DNA of 64,000 nt. It comes from DASUHT01 sp038230835 (GTDB lineage: Bacteria > Actinomycetota > Thermoleophilia > Gaiellales > JAICJC01). A program made the translations under genes and the position numbers. Numbering within the stretch: position 1 is the first letter of the stretch; every line of letters begins with the position of its first letter. This document shows positions 34,762 through 43,583 of this stretch, in pieces. The notes beneath the pieces were generated by a model. The model saw only the letters and a list, made by a program, of their open reading frames with translations, was not told where the DNA came from and did no database searches. The stretch covers positions 1 through 64,000 of the forward strand of contig JBBRMM010000009.1 in the NCBI GenBank assembly GCA_038230835.1, read 5' to 3'.

Positions 34762-34794
34762 CCAATTGGCACTCGCACGCACCGCCAATTGGCA
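34762..34794 (-). promoter_or_regulatory. Two CCAATTGG palindromic boxes
   Basis: CCAATTGGCA occurs at 34762-34771 and again at 34785-34794 (23 bp apart, about two helical turns); the second is part of the palindrome GCCAATTGGC. They lie 66-98 bp upstream of GTG 34696 on the minus strand, the place for an operator or activator site. A further CCAATTGG lies at 38541-38548. Confidence 0.45.
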
Positions 34795-34868
34795 ATCCAC
34801 CATACGAACCCCGTCGAGCGCACCCACCACAGTCCTCCGCTCACCCACCGCTATCCCCAGCTCGGCCG

Positions 34869-35156
34869 CTACCCCGCCTGCGCCGATCCGGCGTGGTCGA
34901 GCGGCCCGATCAGGTAGGCCGCGCACGATTCGAGCACTTCGCGGCGTCCCACATCACAGCGATCGACGACGAGCATGGCCTCGACGTCTCGGCCGCTCGC
35001 GTGCTGGTCGATCCAGTGGAGCACCTCGTTGACGTCGGCCGCGCCGGTCAGCTCGAACTCGTCGCAGACCGTCCGCCCGGCGCTCCAGAAGCACACCCGA
35101 TACACCGCTCCGAGCTCCCGCTCGATGTCGCGTGGGTCGACGCCTCGAACGTCCAC
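34869..35156 (-). CDS. Small cytosolic protein of unknown function
   Basis: 95 residues from GTG 35156, with VYRVCFWSAGRTVCDEF, a helix (NEVLHWIDQHAS) and a Val-rich strand (VEAMLVVDRCD). Compact alpha/beta composition and codon use like its neighbours suggest a real gene. It starts 32 bp after the large secreted protein gene, so the two may share an mRNA. Family not recognised. Confidence 0.5.
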   Translation of the reverse strand: MDVRGVDPRDIERELGAVYRVCFWSAGRTVCDEFELTGAADVNEVLHWIDQHASGRDVEAMLVVDRCDVGRREVLESCAAYLIGPLDHAGSAQAG

Positions 35157-35188
35157 GGTGCGATCCTACGCGGCACCGTCTCCCGCGG

Positions 35189-37222
35189 TCAGGAGAATGT
35201 CACGATGCCGGTCGTGGGAACGCCGCGCACCACGAGCGTGTAGGAGTCTCCGTTTGTGACCGGGCCGAAGTTGGGATAGTCGGCGCCGAAGGTGTACACG
35301 ATTGTCGTAGCGGTGTAGGACGCGACCACCAGGCCGATGCAGTCCCCGGCCTGGCCGGCTGTCCAGCCCTGGCTCCCGTCGCTGAACCACAGCCCCGACG
35401 CGCCGTAGTCGAAACTGGTGTCGCCGGCCACACAGTCGAGCGCGGTGGGCGGGTCGGCGGCCGGCAGGGTGCCGAAGTTCTTGCCCGTGATCGTGATCGT
35501 GGGGTTGCTCCCGGTACCGGTGAAGGTGACCGCGGTGATCGCCGGTCGTGGAGTCTTGAACGTCCTGTTGGGGCCGACGGCGGTCCCGGTCGAGGTGGTC
35601 GCCACGACCCGATAGTCGTAGGTGAGCCCGGGCTGGATACCGGTCAGCGCCACCGTGACCGGCACGGCTGACGTCCCCGAGCCGGCGCTCTGCTCCGCCG
35701 TGGCCTGGTCGTAGCCGGTGGTCAGCCCGTAGTCGACGTGGTAGGTGGTGGCGGCGCCGTTGGGGTCGACCGTGCCCGAGACGGTCGCCTTCGTGGCCTT
35801 GATCGATGTCGCCCCGCCGGTTGTCACCGCCGGCAGCGAGAAGGTCGTCATCGACACCCGCGCGATCACCGTGCCCCAGCCGTAGCCGCCGCTCGACACC
35901 TGGTACAAGCCGGTGACCCACACCGTGTTGGGGTTCGCGGGGTCGATCGCGGTGCCCAGATAGTCGCCCCAGCGCTCGTCGCAGGGCGCCGTCTGCCCTG
36001 ACGAGCAGGCCGTCGTGCCGGCGCTCGGCGCCTGAAGCGAGACGTCGAAGCCGGGGCCGACCACCCCTGCGCCCGGCGTGTTGGTCGGGCTCGACCGGGC
36101 GTACGCCTCGTACACATTCCCGCTTGCGTCGAGCCCGACGGCACCGTACGAGTAGTCCCACCCCGGCTCTCCAACCAGAACGTCGGAGGCCAGCATCGGC
36201 CTGCTGCCCGACAGGTCGATGCGGGCGCTCGTGAGACATGTTCGGGAGCCGCACTCACGTGCGCTCGAGTACTGGATCACCGGTTTGGCATCGGACGTCT
36301 CGACCTCGTAGACCGCGTCGTAGATCCGGCCGTCCAGGTCGCCCTGGCCGATGGCGCCCTCGGGCACCTGGGGCTCCTGGGGGGACGGGTAGTCGCCACC
36401 CGGGATCGCGGTTTCCGTCAAGGCCACGTCCGCCGTGGCCGGCGTGCCGGTGACCGTCGCCAGATACAGCCTGCCGCCGGGGAAGGACGAGACGAAGTAC
36501 GCGGGACTCGCGGCGCTCTGCTCGACGACGGCCTGGCACACGTTCGACCGCTTGGCGGTCAGCGCTCGCACAGCCGGGTGGGCTGAGCCGGCGACCACGT
36601 CCGCCAGGTTGTACACGTAGATCTTCTCGGTGCTCGAGCTGTTGCCCGCGATCACGAACTTGTCGGACGTGGCCTCGATCTTGTCCTGGTCGAGGAACGC
36701 CGTGTTCGGCGCGGCGTACGTGTACCAGGCGCCGGCCGGATCGGCGGTCTTCGAGATCGCAAACCGCATCGGGCTGGTCGCGGTGGTGATGTCGGTGCAG
36801 CTGAACGCGAACCGGTCGGCAGCGGCGAGGTACAGCGCCCGCGGGTCGACGCACTCGGTGGTCTGGGCGCCCCAGAACGTCCCGAAGTCGAACTCCGCCA
36901 GCTGAGCCCCGGTGGCCTTGCTGTACACGGTTGCCGCGGTGTTCACGGTCTCCACGATGTCGGTCTGTCCGACCGCGATCACCGGCTCCCCCGGTGTCCA
37001 GCAGAAGCCTGCCTCGCACGGCCCCATTCCGGGAAATTCCCGCACTCCCCGAGGATGGGCGAACGGGCGTCCCGCGACCGCCGGCCGACTCGTCGCAGGT
37101 ACACGCTCGGGCACGGTCGACGGCGAGCGGTGCGGGCTCGACCCGGCAACGGAATCCGGTACCGCCACGATCGTCAGGCCGACGATGACGGCCATGGCCG
37201 CGACGATCCGCACCCGGGTCAC
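35189..37222 (-). CDS. Large secreted protein with Fn3-like and IPT/TIG-like domains
   Basis: 677 residues, GTG 37222 after GGAGGGGA. Signal peptide (about 1-26). Residues 60-430 form a propeller-like part with paired Cys (CEAGFCW, CGSRTC, CSSGQTAPCDERWGDY) related in pattern to the protein at 20866 (both have 'DP-aG-WyyY' and 'DQDKI/DQPLIGADKYGF' segments). About 470-560 is an Fn3-like domain (ATKATVSGTVDPNGAATTYH, YDYRVVATTSTG), and 565-677 an IPT/TIG-like Ig domain (ITAVTFTGTGSNPTITITGKN). Likely surface adhesion or binding; no enzyme motif. Confidence 0.75.
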   Translation of the reverse strand: MTRVRIVAAMAVIVGLTIVAVPDSVAGSSPHRSPSTVPERVPATSRPAVAGRPFAHPRGVREFPGMGPCEAGFCWTPGEPVIAVGQTDIVETVNTAATVYSKATGAQLAEFDFGTFWGAQTTECVDPRALYLAAADRFAFSCTDITTATSPMRFAISKTADPAGAWYTYAAPNTAFLDQDKIEATSDKFVIAGNSSSTEKIYVYNLADVVAGSAHPAVRALTAKRSNVCQAVVEQSAASPAYFVSSFPGGRLYLATVTGTPATADVALTETAIPGGDYPSPQEPQVPEGAIGQGDLDGRIYDAVYEVETSDAKPVIQYSSARECGSRTCLTSARIDLSGSRPMLASDVLVGEPGWDYSYGAVGLDASGNVYEAYARSSPTNTPGAGVVGPGFDVSLQAPSAGTTACSSGQTAPCDERWGDYLGTAIDPANPNTVWVTGLYQVSSGGYGWGTVIARVSMTTFSLPAVTTGGATSIKATKATVSGTVDPNGAATTYHVDYGLTTGYDQATAEQSAGSGTSAVPVTVALTGIQPGLTYDYRVVATTSTGTAVGPNRTFKTPRPAITAVTFTGTGSNPTITITGKNFGTLPAADPPTALDCVAGDTSFDYGASGLWFSDGSQGWTAGQAGDCIGLVVASYTATTIVYTFGADYPNFGPVTNGDSYTLVVRGVPTTGIVTFS

Positions 37223-37332
37223 TCCCCTCCAATTCGACCAACCGAGTCGTGCCGGAGCACGAATGGGTTGAGCATACGGGAGCCGCCGATCGTCGGCAAG
37301 CGGCCGGCCGCGCGTGGCACACTGCGGCTGCC

Positions 37333-37761
37333 ATGGACGAGCCGACTCTCGCTTCCGACGCCGATCGCGAGCGGGTGCTGGCGCGCCTGCGGCAGGGGCA
37401 CGTGGAGGGTCGGCTGACGGTCGAGGAGTTCGACCAGCGCACGGGGGCGGCCCAGCTGGCCCGGACGCTCGGCGAGCTCGAGCTTGCCACTGCCGGGCTG
37501 CCCCGGCCGCCCGCTGTGCGCGAGCCGATGGCGGTCGCCGAGCGCGGCACGTACAGCTCGGGGCAGGTTGCCGGAGCGGTCGCGCTGACGCTCATCGTGC
37601 CGGTCGGGGGTCGGCTGTTCGGCTTGATCATGGCGCTGTCGATGCTGCGCGACGAGTCGCTGCCCGAGCGGCGCAGGCTGCTCCGAGCCTGGGCGGGCAC
37701 CTGCGCCGCGGTGCTCAGCCTCGAGATCGTGGCCCTGCTCGTCTTCGTCCTCCACGTCTAG
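37333..37761 (+). CDS. DUF1707-domain membrane protein
   Basis: 142 residues from ATG 37333. Residues about 8-60 are a DUF1707 (SHOCT-like) domain: ASDADRERVLARLRQGHVEG, RLTVEEFDQRTGAA, TLGELE. Two membrane spans follow (VAGAVALTLIVPVGGRLFGL; CAAVLSLEIVALLVFVLHV). Common in Actinobacteria, role unknown. Its 3' end overlaps the convergent methyltransferase gene by 47 bp. Confidence 0.85.
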   Translation: MDEPTLASDADRERVLARLRQGHVEGRLTVEEFDQRTGAAQLARTLGELELATAGLPRPPAVREPMAVAERGTYSSGQVAGAVALTLIVPVGGRLFGLIMALSMLRDESLPERRRLLRAWAGTCAAVLSLEIVALLVFVLHV

Positions 37762-38536
37762 GCGAGCCAAGCGTCGCCTCGAGGCCGCGCACGTCACCGT
37801 CCTCGTCCACGAGAACGTCGAGGTCGACGTAGCCGAGCCGCCCGAGGTCGTCGGCCAGCGCGTCGGCCTGTTCGGCGCCGAGTTCGAGCAGGAGCGCACC
37901 TCCGCGCCGGAGGAAGCGCGGGCTGTCGGTCAGCACGCGGCTGAGGATCTCGGTGCCCTCGCTGCCGCCGTCGTAGGACAGCGGCGATTCGAACGCGAAG
38001 GTGTCGCGCTGCAAGAACGGCAACGCGAGGGTCGGCACATACGGCACGACGCCGACGACGACGTCGACACGTCCTTCGAGGCCGGGCGGCAGCGGGGCGA
38101 ACAGATCGCCCAGGTACACCTCGACGCCGTTCGCGGCCGCACAGGCAACCGCACACTCGTCAACGTCGGATGCGACCACGCGGGCACCGGGGTGGGCCGC
38201 GGCCAGGGTCGTGGCCAGCGCCCCGGCACCGGTGCAGAGATCGATCGCTGTACCGGTACGGGGGAGGCGCTCGGCGGCGCGGCGGGCGAGTGGCTCGCTC
38301 TGCCGGCGCGGGACGTAGACACCGGCATGGACGAGGATCTCCAAGCCGCAGAATCTGACGCCGCCGGTGATCCACGCCAGCGGCTCGCCCGTGAGGCGAC
38401 GCCCGACCAGTGAGTCGAGGCGCTCGACATCGCCGGCCGCGGAGGCCAGCAGTTCGCGCGCCTCCGCTTGGGCCGAGACGAACCCCGCGCCCGAAAGCAG
38501 CGCGGCGAGCGACTCGAGGTGATCCGGCACCGGCAT
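37715..38536 (-). CDS. PrmC-like (HemK family) methyltransferase, altered active-site motif
   Basis: 273 residues from ATG 38536; a GGGGGG run abuts that ATG, which would better suit the in-frame GTG 38530. N-terminal helical domain, then a class I SAM-methyltransferase fold: IDLCTGAGALATTLA (SAM-binding loop) and VVASDVDECAV. In true PrmC/HemK the substrate loop is NPPY; here it is VVPY (VGVVPYVPT), lacking the Asn that holds the glutamine amide. It probably methylates something other than release factors. The basic Gly/Arg tail at the C-terminus is over the overlap with the DUF1707 gene. A CCAATTGG box lies just upstream. Confidence 0.75.
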   Translation of the reverse strand: MPVPDHLESLAALLSGAGFVSAQAEARELLASAAGDVERLDSLVGRRLTGEPLAWITGGVRFCGLEILVHAGVYVPRRQSEPLARRAAERLPRTGTAIDLCTGAGALATTLAAAHPGARVVASDVDECAVACAAANGVEVYLGDLFAPLPPGLEGRVDVVVGVVPYVPTLALPFLQRDTFAFESPLSYDGGSEGTEILSRVLTDSPRFLRRGGALLLELGAEQADALADDLGRLGYVDLDVLVDEDGDVRGLEATLGSPRRGGRRRAGPRSRG

Positions 38537-38627
38537 CCCCCCAATTGGACCATCGATGTCGATCTGGCCGCGGGCCGTTCGCGTAGAAGGTGGGAGGCGG
38601 GCGCCCGGACGGCGGTGTGTCTCGGAG

Positions 38628-38846
38628 TCAGTGGCGCTCGTGCGAATGCGCGCTGCCGCAGCGGCAGCGCACCGGCCAGGAACGGCACTCGACGCAGCGC
38701 GACTGCGTCTGGTAGGCGGCCCAGCAGGCGAGCAGGAAGAGGCACATGGCGACTGCGAACAGTGCGGCAGGGTCCACCGAGAGGGTCGATCCTCCGTGGC
38801 CGCCGTGCTGCTGAATGTAGTTGTGCCAGAACCGGGTGTACGGCAC
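38628..38846 (-). CDS. Small membrane protein with Cys-rich tail
   Basis: 72 residues from GTG 38846 (GGAG about 6 bp upstream). A polar start with His, one membrane span (AALFAVAMCLFLLACWAAY), then a Cys-rich end (CVECRSWPVRCRCGSAHSH) that could bind metal. No family recognised. Stands alone before the valS operon. Confidence 0.45.
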   Translation of the reverse strand: MPYTRFWHNYIQQHGGHGGSTLSVDPAALFAVAMCLFLLACWAAYQTQSRCVECRSWPVRCRCGSAHSHERH

Positions 38847-38951
38847 CGGATGCTCCGCTCGTCGATAACCGCCTACTACCCGGTATCGCCGTTTCTGGCT
38901 ACGACTTTAGACCTATCGTCGCGCGCGCACCGTGAGCGCAGCCACCGCGGT

Positions 38952-38957
38952 TAGGAT
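38952..38957 (+). promoter_or_regulatory. -10 box (TAGGAT) of valS operon, leaderless type
   Basis: TAGGAT ends 6 bp before GTG 38964, so the mRNA should begin with the start codon. No T-box or other leader fits. Confidence 0.4.
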
Positions 38958-38963
38958 GACCGC

Positions 38964-41483
38964 GTGGATGCACTCTACGACCCCGCAGCGCACGAGCCGC
39001 GGATTGCCGAACGGTGGCTGGCCGCCGGCGTCTTCGCGGGCGGCAGCGCGCCTGCCGGCGAGTCGTACACGATCGCGCTGCCGCCGCCCAACGTGACCGG
39101 TGAGTTGCACATGGGCCACGCCCTGAACGGCTCGACGCAGGACACGTTGATCCGCATGCGGCGGATGCAGGGATTCGACACGCTGTGGATCTGCGGCACC
39201 GACCACGCCTCGATCGCCGTGCACGCGGTGATCGAGAAACAGCTGCGGGCAGAGGGTCTGACCCGCTGGGACCTTGGCCGGGAAGCGTTCCTGGAACGGG
39301 TGGGTGAGTGGCGGGAGCGGACCGGCGCGACCATCATCCAGCAGTTCAAGCGGCTCGGCTGCACGCTGGATTACGACCACGAACGGTTCACCATGGACGA
39401 CGGGTACGTGCGCGCCGTGCTGACCATGTTCGAGCGGCTCTACCACAAGGGCTACATCTACCGTGACAACCGCCTGATCAACTGGTGCCCGACCTGCGCA
39501 TCCACCATCTCCGATCTCGAGGTACGCCACGAGACGGCTGTGGACACGCTGTATGACGTGCGCTACCGGATCACCGGCAGCAGCGAGTTTCTGACCGTCG
39601 CCACCGTTCGCCCCGAGACCATCCTCGCCGACACGGCGGTGGCGGTCCACCCCGACGACGAGCGCTACCGGCACCTGGTGGGCGGCACCGCCGTCGTCCC
39701 GCTGGTCGAGCGTGAGGTGCCGATCATCGCCGACGAGTACGTGAAGATGGACTTCGGCACCGGTGTGCTCAAGGTGACCCCCGGGCACGACCCCAACGAC
39801 TTCGAGATCGGCCGCAGGCACGGGCTCGAGGAGCTGTCGGCGATCGGCCTGGACGGGCGGATGACCGAGTTGGCCGGCGAGTTCGCCGGGTTGACTGTCA
39901 CCGAGGCCCGGGACAGGGTGCGCCAAGCGCTGTCCGACCGGCAACTGCTGGCGGGCGAGCGTCCCTACGAGCACGAGGTCGGGCACTGCGATCGCACCGG
40001 CGACCGCGTCGAGCCGCTGATCTCGCTGCAGTGGTTCATGCGCATGGACGAGCTGGCCTCGCCCGCCAACCAGGCCGTCCGATCGGGTCGGGTGCGATTC
40101 CACCCGCGTACCCAGGAGAACACCTACTTCCACTGGATGGACAATCTGCGCCCGTGGTGCATCTCGCGCCAGCTGTGGTGGGGACACCAGATCCCGGTCT
40201 GGTATTGCCCGGACGGCCATGTCACGGTCGCGGTGTCCGAGCCCGGCGCGTGCGCGGCGTGTGGATCGGCCGAGCTGGAGCGTGACCCCGACGTGCTGGA
40301 CACCTGGTTTTCGGCGGCGCTGTGGCCGTTCGCCACCATCGGCTGGCCGGACGCCGATCCGCGCCTCGACCGCTTCTACCCCGGCGACGTGCTCTCGACC
40401 GCGCGCGACATCATCAACCTGTGGGTGGCGCGGATGCTGATGATGGGTATCGAGTTCATGGGCGACATCCCGTTCACCGACGTGCTGATCCACTCCACGA
40501 TTCAGGCCCCCGACGGACGCCGGATGTCCAAGTCGCTGGGCACCGGCATCGACCCGCTCGAACTGGTCGACGAATTCGGCGCCGACGCCACCCGCTACGG
40601 CCTGCTGAAGATGTCCTCGACGCAGGACGTGCGGTTCGACCGGGGGGCCATCGAGGAGGGCAGAAAGCTCACCGTCAAGCTTTGGAACGCGGCCCGCTTC
40701 GCGCTCGACAAGGCCGACGTGCAAGCGCAGCCCGTGGCTCCCGGGCCGGGAGCTCCGGTGGAGGATCGATGGCTCGCGTCGCGCTTGGACGCCGCTCTGG
40801 CGGAGGTGGTGCGCTGGGTCGGTGCGTTCGACTTCTCGGCGGCCGTGAAGACGCTGTACGCGTTCGTGTACGAGTTCTGCGACTGGTACATCGAGGCGTC
40901 CAAGGCGCGCCTGTACGGCGAAGACCCCCAGGCGCGCCGGGACGTCTCGGCGACGCTCGTGTGGGCGTTCGACATGATCCTCCGCATGGCCCACCCCGTG
41001 CTGCCGTTCGTGACCGAGGCGATCTGGGACCAGCTGCCCGGCGACAGGGGGCTGCTCATGTTGGCATCCTACCCGCAGCCCCAGGACGGGATGCGCGACG
41101 ACGAGGCCGAGCGGGCGATGGCCGACGTGATCGCCGCCGTGACCGCGGCCCGCAGCGACGGGCGGGTGCGGCTGGTGCTGCCCCACGGTTTCGCCGGCGA
41201 GGCCATCGTGCGGTCGCTGGTGCGGACTGCCGAGGTCACAGTGTCCGACGTGGCAACGGTGGTGGTGGTGGAGGCGGCGTCCGAGGATGTGGGCGCGGCC
41301 CGGGCGAAGCTCGAGGTCGAACTGGCGCGCGCGGTCGCCGAGCGCGACCGGGCGCGGGGCATGCTCGCCAACGAGCGTTTCGTGGCCAAGGCGCCGCCGG
41401 CCAAGATCGAAGAGGAACGGGCCAAGGAGGCTCGCTTCGCGGCCGAGGTGGCCGACATCGAGGCTCGCCTCGCCTCACTGTGA
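38964..41483 (+). CDS. valS: Valyl-tRNA synthetase
   Basis: 839 residues. Class I synthetase: PPPNVTGELHMGHAL has the HIGH motif as HMGH (about residue 49), LINWCPTC and the editing (CP1) domain between about 170 and 330, then RRMSKSLGTG, the KMSKS motif in the form RMSKS (about 520), anticodon-binding helices, and a C-terminal coiled coil (about 775-839: ELARAVAERDRARGM). Charges tRNA-Val. First gene of a run through folC, ndk, maf; leaderless-type promoter. Confidence 0.97.
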   Translation: MDALYDPAAHEPRIAERWLAAGVFAGGSAPAGESYTIALPPPNVTGELHMGHALNGSTQDTLIRMRRMQGFDTLWICGTDHASIAVHAVIEKQLRAEGLTRWDLGREAFLERVGEWRERTGATIIQQFKRLGCTLDYDHERFTMDDGYVRAVLTMFERLYHKGYIYRDNRLINWCPTCASTISDLEVRHETAVDTLYDVRYRITGSSEFLTVATVRPETILADTAVAVHPDDERYRHLVGGTAVVPLVEREVPIIADEYVKMDFGTGVLKVTPGHDPNDFEIGRRHGLEELSAIGLDGRMTELAGEFAGLTVTEARDRVRQALSDRQLLAGERPYEHEVGHCDRTGDRVEPLISLQWFMRMDELASPANQAVRSGRVRFHPRTQENTYFHWMDNLRPWCISRQLWWGHQIPVWYCPDGHVTVAVSEPGACAACGSAELERDPDVLDTWFSAALWPFATIGWPDADPRLDRFYPGDVLSTARDIINLWVARMLMMGIEFMGDIPFTDVLIHSTIQAPDGRRMSKSLGTGIDPLELVDEFGADATRYGLLKMSSTQDVRFDRGAIEEGRKLTVKLWNAARFALDKADVQAQPVAPGPGAPVEDRWLASRLDAALAEVVRWVGAFDFSAAVKTLYAFVYEFCDWYIEASKARLYGEDPQARRDVSATLVWAFDMILRMAHPVLPFVTEAIWDQLPGDRGLLMLASYPQPQDGMRDDEAERAMADVIAAVTAARSDGRVRLVLPHGFAGEAIVRSLVRTAEVTVSDVATVVVVEAASEDVGAARAKLEVELARAVAERDRARGMLANERFVAKAPPAKIEEERAKEARFAAEVADIEARLASL

Positions 41484-42616
41484 GCCCGGCGGAGCTGTAC
41501 ATCGCCTCGCTCGACCTGTTCGGGATGCGCTTCGGGCTGGAGCGCATGCACGCGCTGCTGCGCGACCTGGGCGAGCCGCAGCGGTCGTTCGACGCAATCC
41601 ACGTGGTGGGCACGAACGGCAAGACCTCGACCGTCCGGTTCGCCGAGGCGCTGCTGGAGGCGGAGGGATGCCGCACGGGTTCCTATCTGTCGCCGCACAT
41701 CTCCACCTTCCGCGAGCGGATCCGTATCAGCGGCGGTGAAATCGACGCCGCTGCCTACGAGGCTGCCGTGCTGGCCGTGCGTGACGCCGTCGGCGACCGC
41801 ATCACTCAGTTCGAGGCGCTGACCGCAGCGGCGCTGCTGGCATTCGCGTCGGCCGGGGTCGAGTGGGCGGTGGTCGAGGCGGGGCTGGGCGGCCGGCTGG
41901 ACGCCACCAACGTGCTGCCGCGGGCGCGCGTCGTGGTGCTGACCAACATCGACCTCGAGCACACCCAATTCCTGGGCGACACGCGGGAGGCGATCGCGGC
42001 CGAGAAGCTGGCCGTGGTGCGGGCCGGCGCCACCCTGGTGGTGGGCGAGCCGGGCTGGACGTCGCCGCAGGCGGGGCTGGTGCGCACGGTGGTCGTCGCG
42101 GGTGGTTTCCAGGATCAGAACCGAGCCGTCGCGCTGGCCGCGGTGGAGGCGGCTCTGGGCCGGGTGGTCGATCCGGAGCCGATGGCGGCGGTGACGGTGC
42201 CAGGCCGGCTCGAGGTGCGCGGGCGATCGCCGCTCGAGATCTGGGACGGCGCACACAACCCGGCCGGCATGCGCCGGTTGGTGGCCGAGTTGCCGGGGCT
42301 GCTGGAGGGGCGGCCGGTGGTGGCGGTGTTCTCGAGCCTCGGCGAGAAGGACGTGGGCGCGATGCTGCGGACGCTGCGTTCGGTGGCCCCGACCGTGATC
42401 GCGACCCAGTCGTCCAACCCGCGCACGCTGCCCGCCGACGAGCTGGCGGCGCTCGCCGGCGGCCCGGCGATCGCCGATCCGGTGGCCGCCCGGGAGGCCG
42501 CGTTTCGGGCTGCCGGTAGCCGCGGCGCGGTGCTGGTGTGCGGTTCGCTGTACCTGCTGCACGACCTCGCCGAGCGGCTGGCGATTGCGCGTCATCCGCC
42601 TGGCACCGTACACTGA
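41480..42616 (+). CDS. folC: Folylpolyglutamate synthase / dihydrofolate synthase
   Basis: 378 residues from GTG 41480 in GTGA overlap with valS. Mur-ligase fold: ATP loop HVVGTNGKTST (about 36-46), SPHISTFRERI, EAGLGGRLDATN, and the C-terminal DGAHNPAG. Adds glutamates to folates and may also make dihydrofolate. The valS-folC order is common in Gram-positive and actinobacterial genomes. Confidence 0.95.
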   Translation: MSPAELYIASLDLFGMRFGLERMHALLRDLGEPQRSFDAIHVVGTNGKTSTVRFAEALLEAEGCRTGSYLSPHISTFRERIRISGGEIDAAAYEAAVLAVRDAVGDRITQFEALTAAALLAFASAGVEWAVVEAGLGGRLDATNVLPRARVVVLTNIDLEHTQFLGDTREAIAAEKLAVVRAGATLVVGEPGWTSPQAGLVRTVVVAGGFQDQNRAVALAAVEAALGRVVDPEPMAAVTVPGRLEVRGRSPLEIWDGAHNPAGMRRLVAELPGLLEGRPVVAVFSSLGEKDVGAMLRTLRSVAPTVIATQSSNPRTLPADELAALAGGPAIADPVAAREAAFRAAGSRGAVLVCGSLYLLHDLAERLAIARHPPGTVH

Positions 42617-42628
42617 CCGCTACCGCGT

Positions 42629-43168
42629 GTGAACATGGTGCTCCTGACAGCCGCCAGTTCGTCCCCCGTCTCGACCAGCTTCCTGCATTCGAGCTACGTG
42701 GTCGCGGCCGAGCGGCTGCTGTTGATCTTCGTCGCGGCGCTTGATCTGGCGCTCATCTTCTGGACGTTCAAGGACGCCCGGCGGCGGATCGAGGATCGGG
42801 TGATCGTCGGTGTGTGCGTCGCCACAGCCGCCCTGTTCCCGTTCGTCGGCGTGCTCATCTACCTGATCCTGCGTCCGCCGGAATACCTGGCCGACGTCCG
42901 CGAGCGCGAGCTCGAGATCCGCGCCATGGAGCGCAGGCTCGGTGCCGACCAGGTGTGCCCGTACTGCCGCAACCCGGCCGAGGCGAGCTTCCTCTCGTGC
43001 CCGTACTGCGGGACGAAGCTGAAGAACGCCTGTCGGCGCTGCAAGACGCCGCTCGACCCCGCCTGGCGGCTGTGCCCGCACTGCGAGACTCCGGTTTCGT
43101 CGCTGCCGGCGGCACCGCCCACTGAACGTCCCGTCACCGGCTCCCGATCGACCGGCGGCCGTGGCTGA
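42629..43168 (+). CDS. Membrane protein with double zinc ribbon
   Basis: 179 residues from GTG 42629. Two membrane spans (LLLIFVAALDLALIFWTF; VIVGVCVATAALFPFVGVLIYLI), then four CxxC pairs (CPYC, CPYC, CRRC, CPHC at about residues 109-156) forming two zinc ribbons of the DZANK/phage-tail type, and a polar tail. Probably the zinc part is cytosolic and binds nucleic acid or protein. Between folC and ndk; overlaps ndk by 8 bp. Exact role unknown. Confidence 0.75.
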   Translation: MNMVLLTAASSSPVSTSFLHSSYVVAAERLLLIFVAALDLALIFWTFKDARRRIEDRVIVGVCVATAALFPFVGVLIYLILRPPEYLADVRERELEIRAMERRLGADQVCPYCRNPAEASFLSCPYCGTKLKNACRRCKTPLDPAWRLCPHCETPVSSLPAAPPTERPVTGSRSTGGRG

Positions 43169-43583
43169 GGTCGAGCGGACGTTCTTCATGGTCAAGCCGG
43201 ACGGGGTCGCACGCGGCCTGATCGCGGACGTGCTCGGGCGCGTTGAGCGACGTGGGTTCGCGATCCGCGGTATGAAGCTGCTGCGGGTCAGCCGGGAACA
43301 GGCGACCGCTCACTATGCCGAGCACGAGGGCAAGCCGTTCTATCCCGGCCTGGTCGACTTCATCACCTCCGGCCCGGCGCTGGCGATGGTGCTCGAGGGA
43401 CCGGCGGCGGTGGCGACCGTGCGCACCATGATGGGTGCCACCAACCCACTGGACTCCGCGCCGGGGACGATCCGCGGCGACCTCGCCCTGGAACTGGGGG
43501 AGAACGTCGTCCACGGGTCGGACTCGGTGGCATCGGCCGAGCGCGAGATCGCGATCTATTTCGGCGAGGCAGATCTGGTGTGA
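43161..43583 (+). CDS. ndk: Nucleoside diphosphate kinase
   Basis: 140 residues, GTG 43161. ERTFFMVKPDGVARGL is the nucleotide-binding start, and NVVHGSDS contains the catalytic His that carries the phosphate. Balances NTP pools. Follows the double-ribbon protein with an 8-bp overlap and overlaps maf by 4 bp. Confidence 0.96.
   Translation: MAEVERTFFMVKPDGVARGLIADVLGRVERRGFAIRGMKLLRVSREQATAHYAEHEGKPFYPGLVDFITSGPALAMVLEGPAAVATVRTMMGATNPLDSAPGTIRGDLALELGENVVHGSDSVASAEREIAIYFGEADLV

Noticed and set aside
38847..38963. T-box riboswitch upstream of valS
   Set aside because: No specifier stem, no T-box consensus; the interval is short and a -10 box lies just before the start codon.
38913..41186. 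757-codon minus-strand open frame
   Set aside because: Antisense shadow of valS, which has all synthetase motifs.
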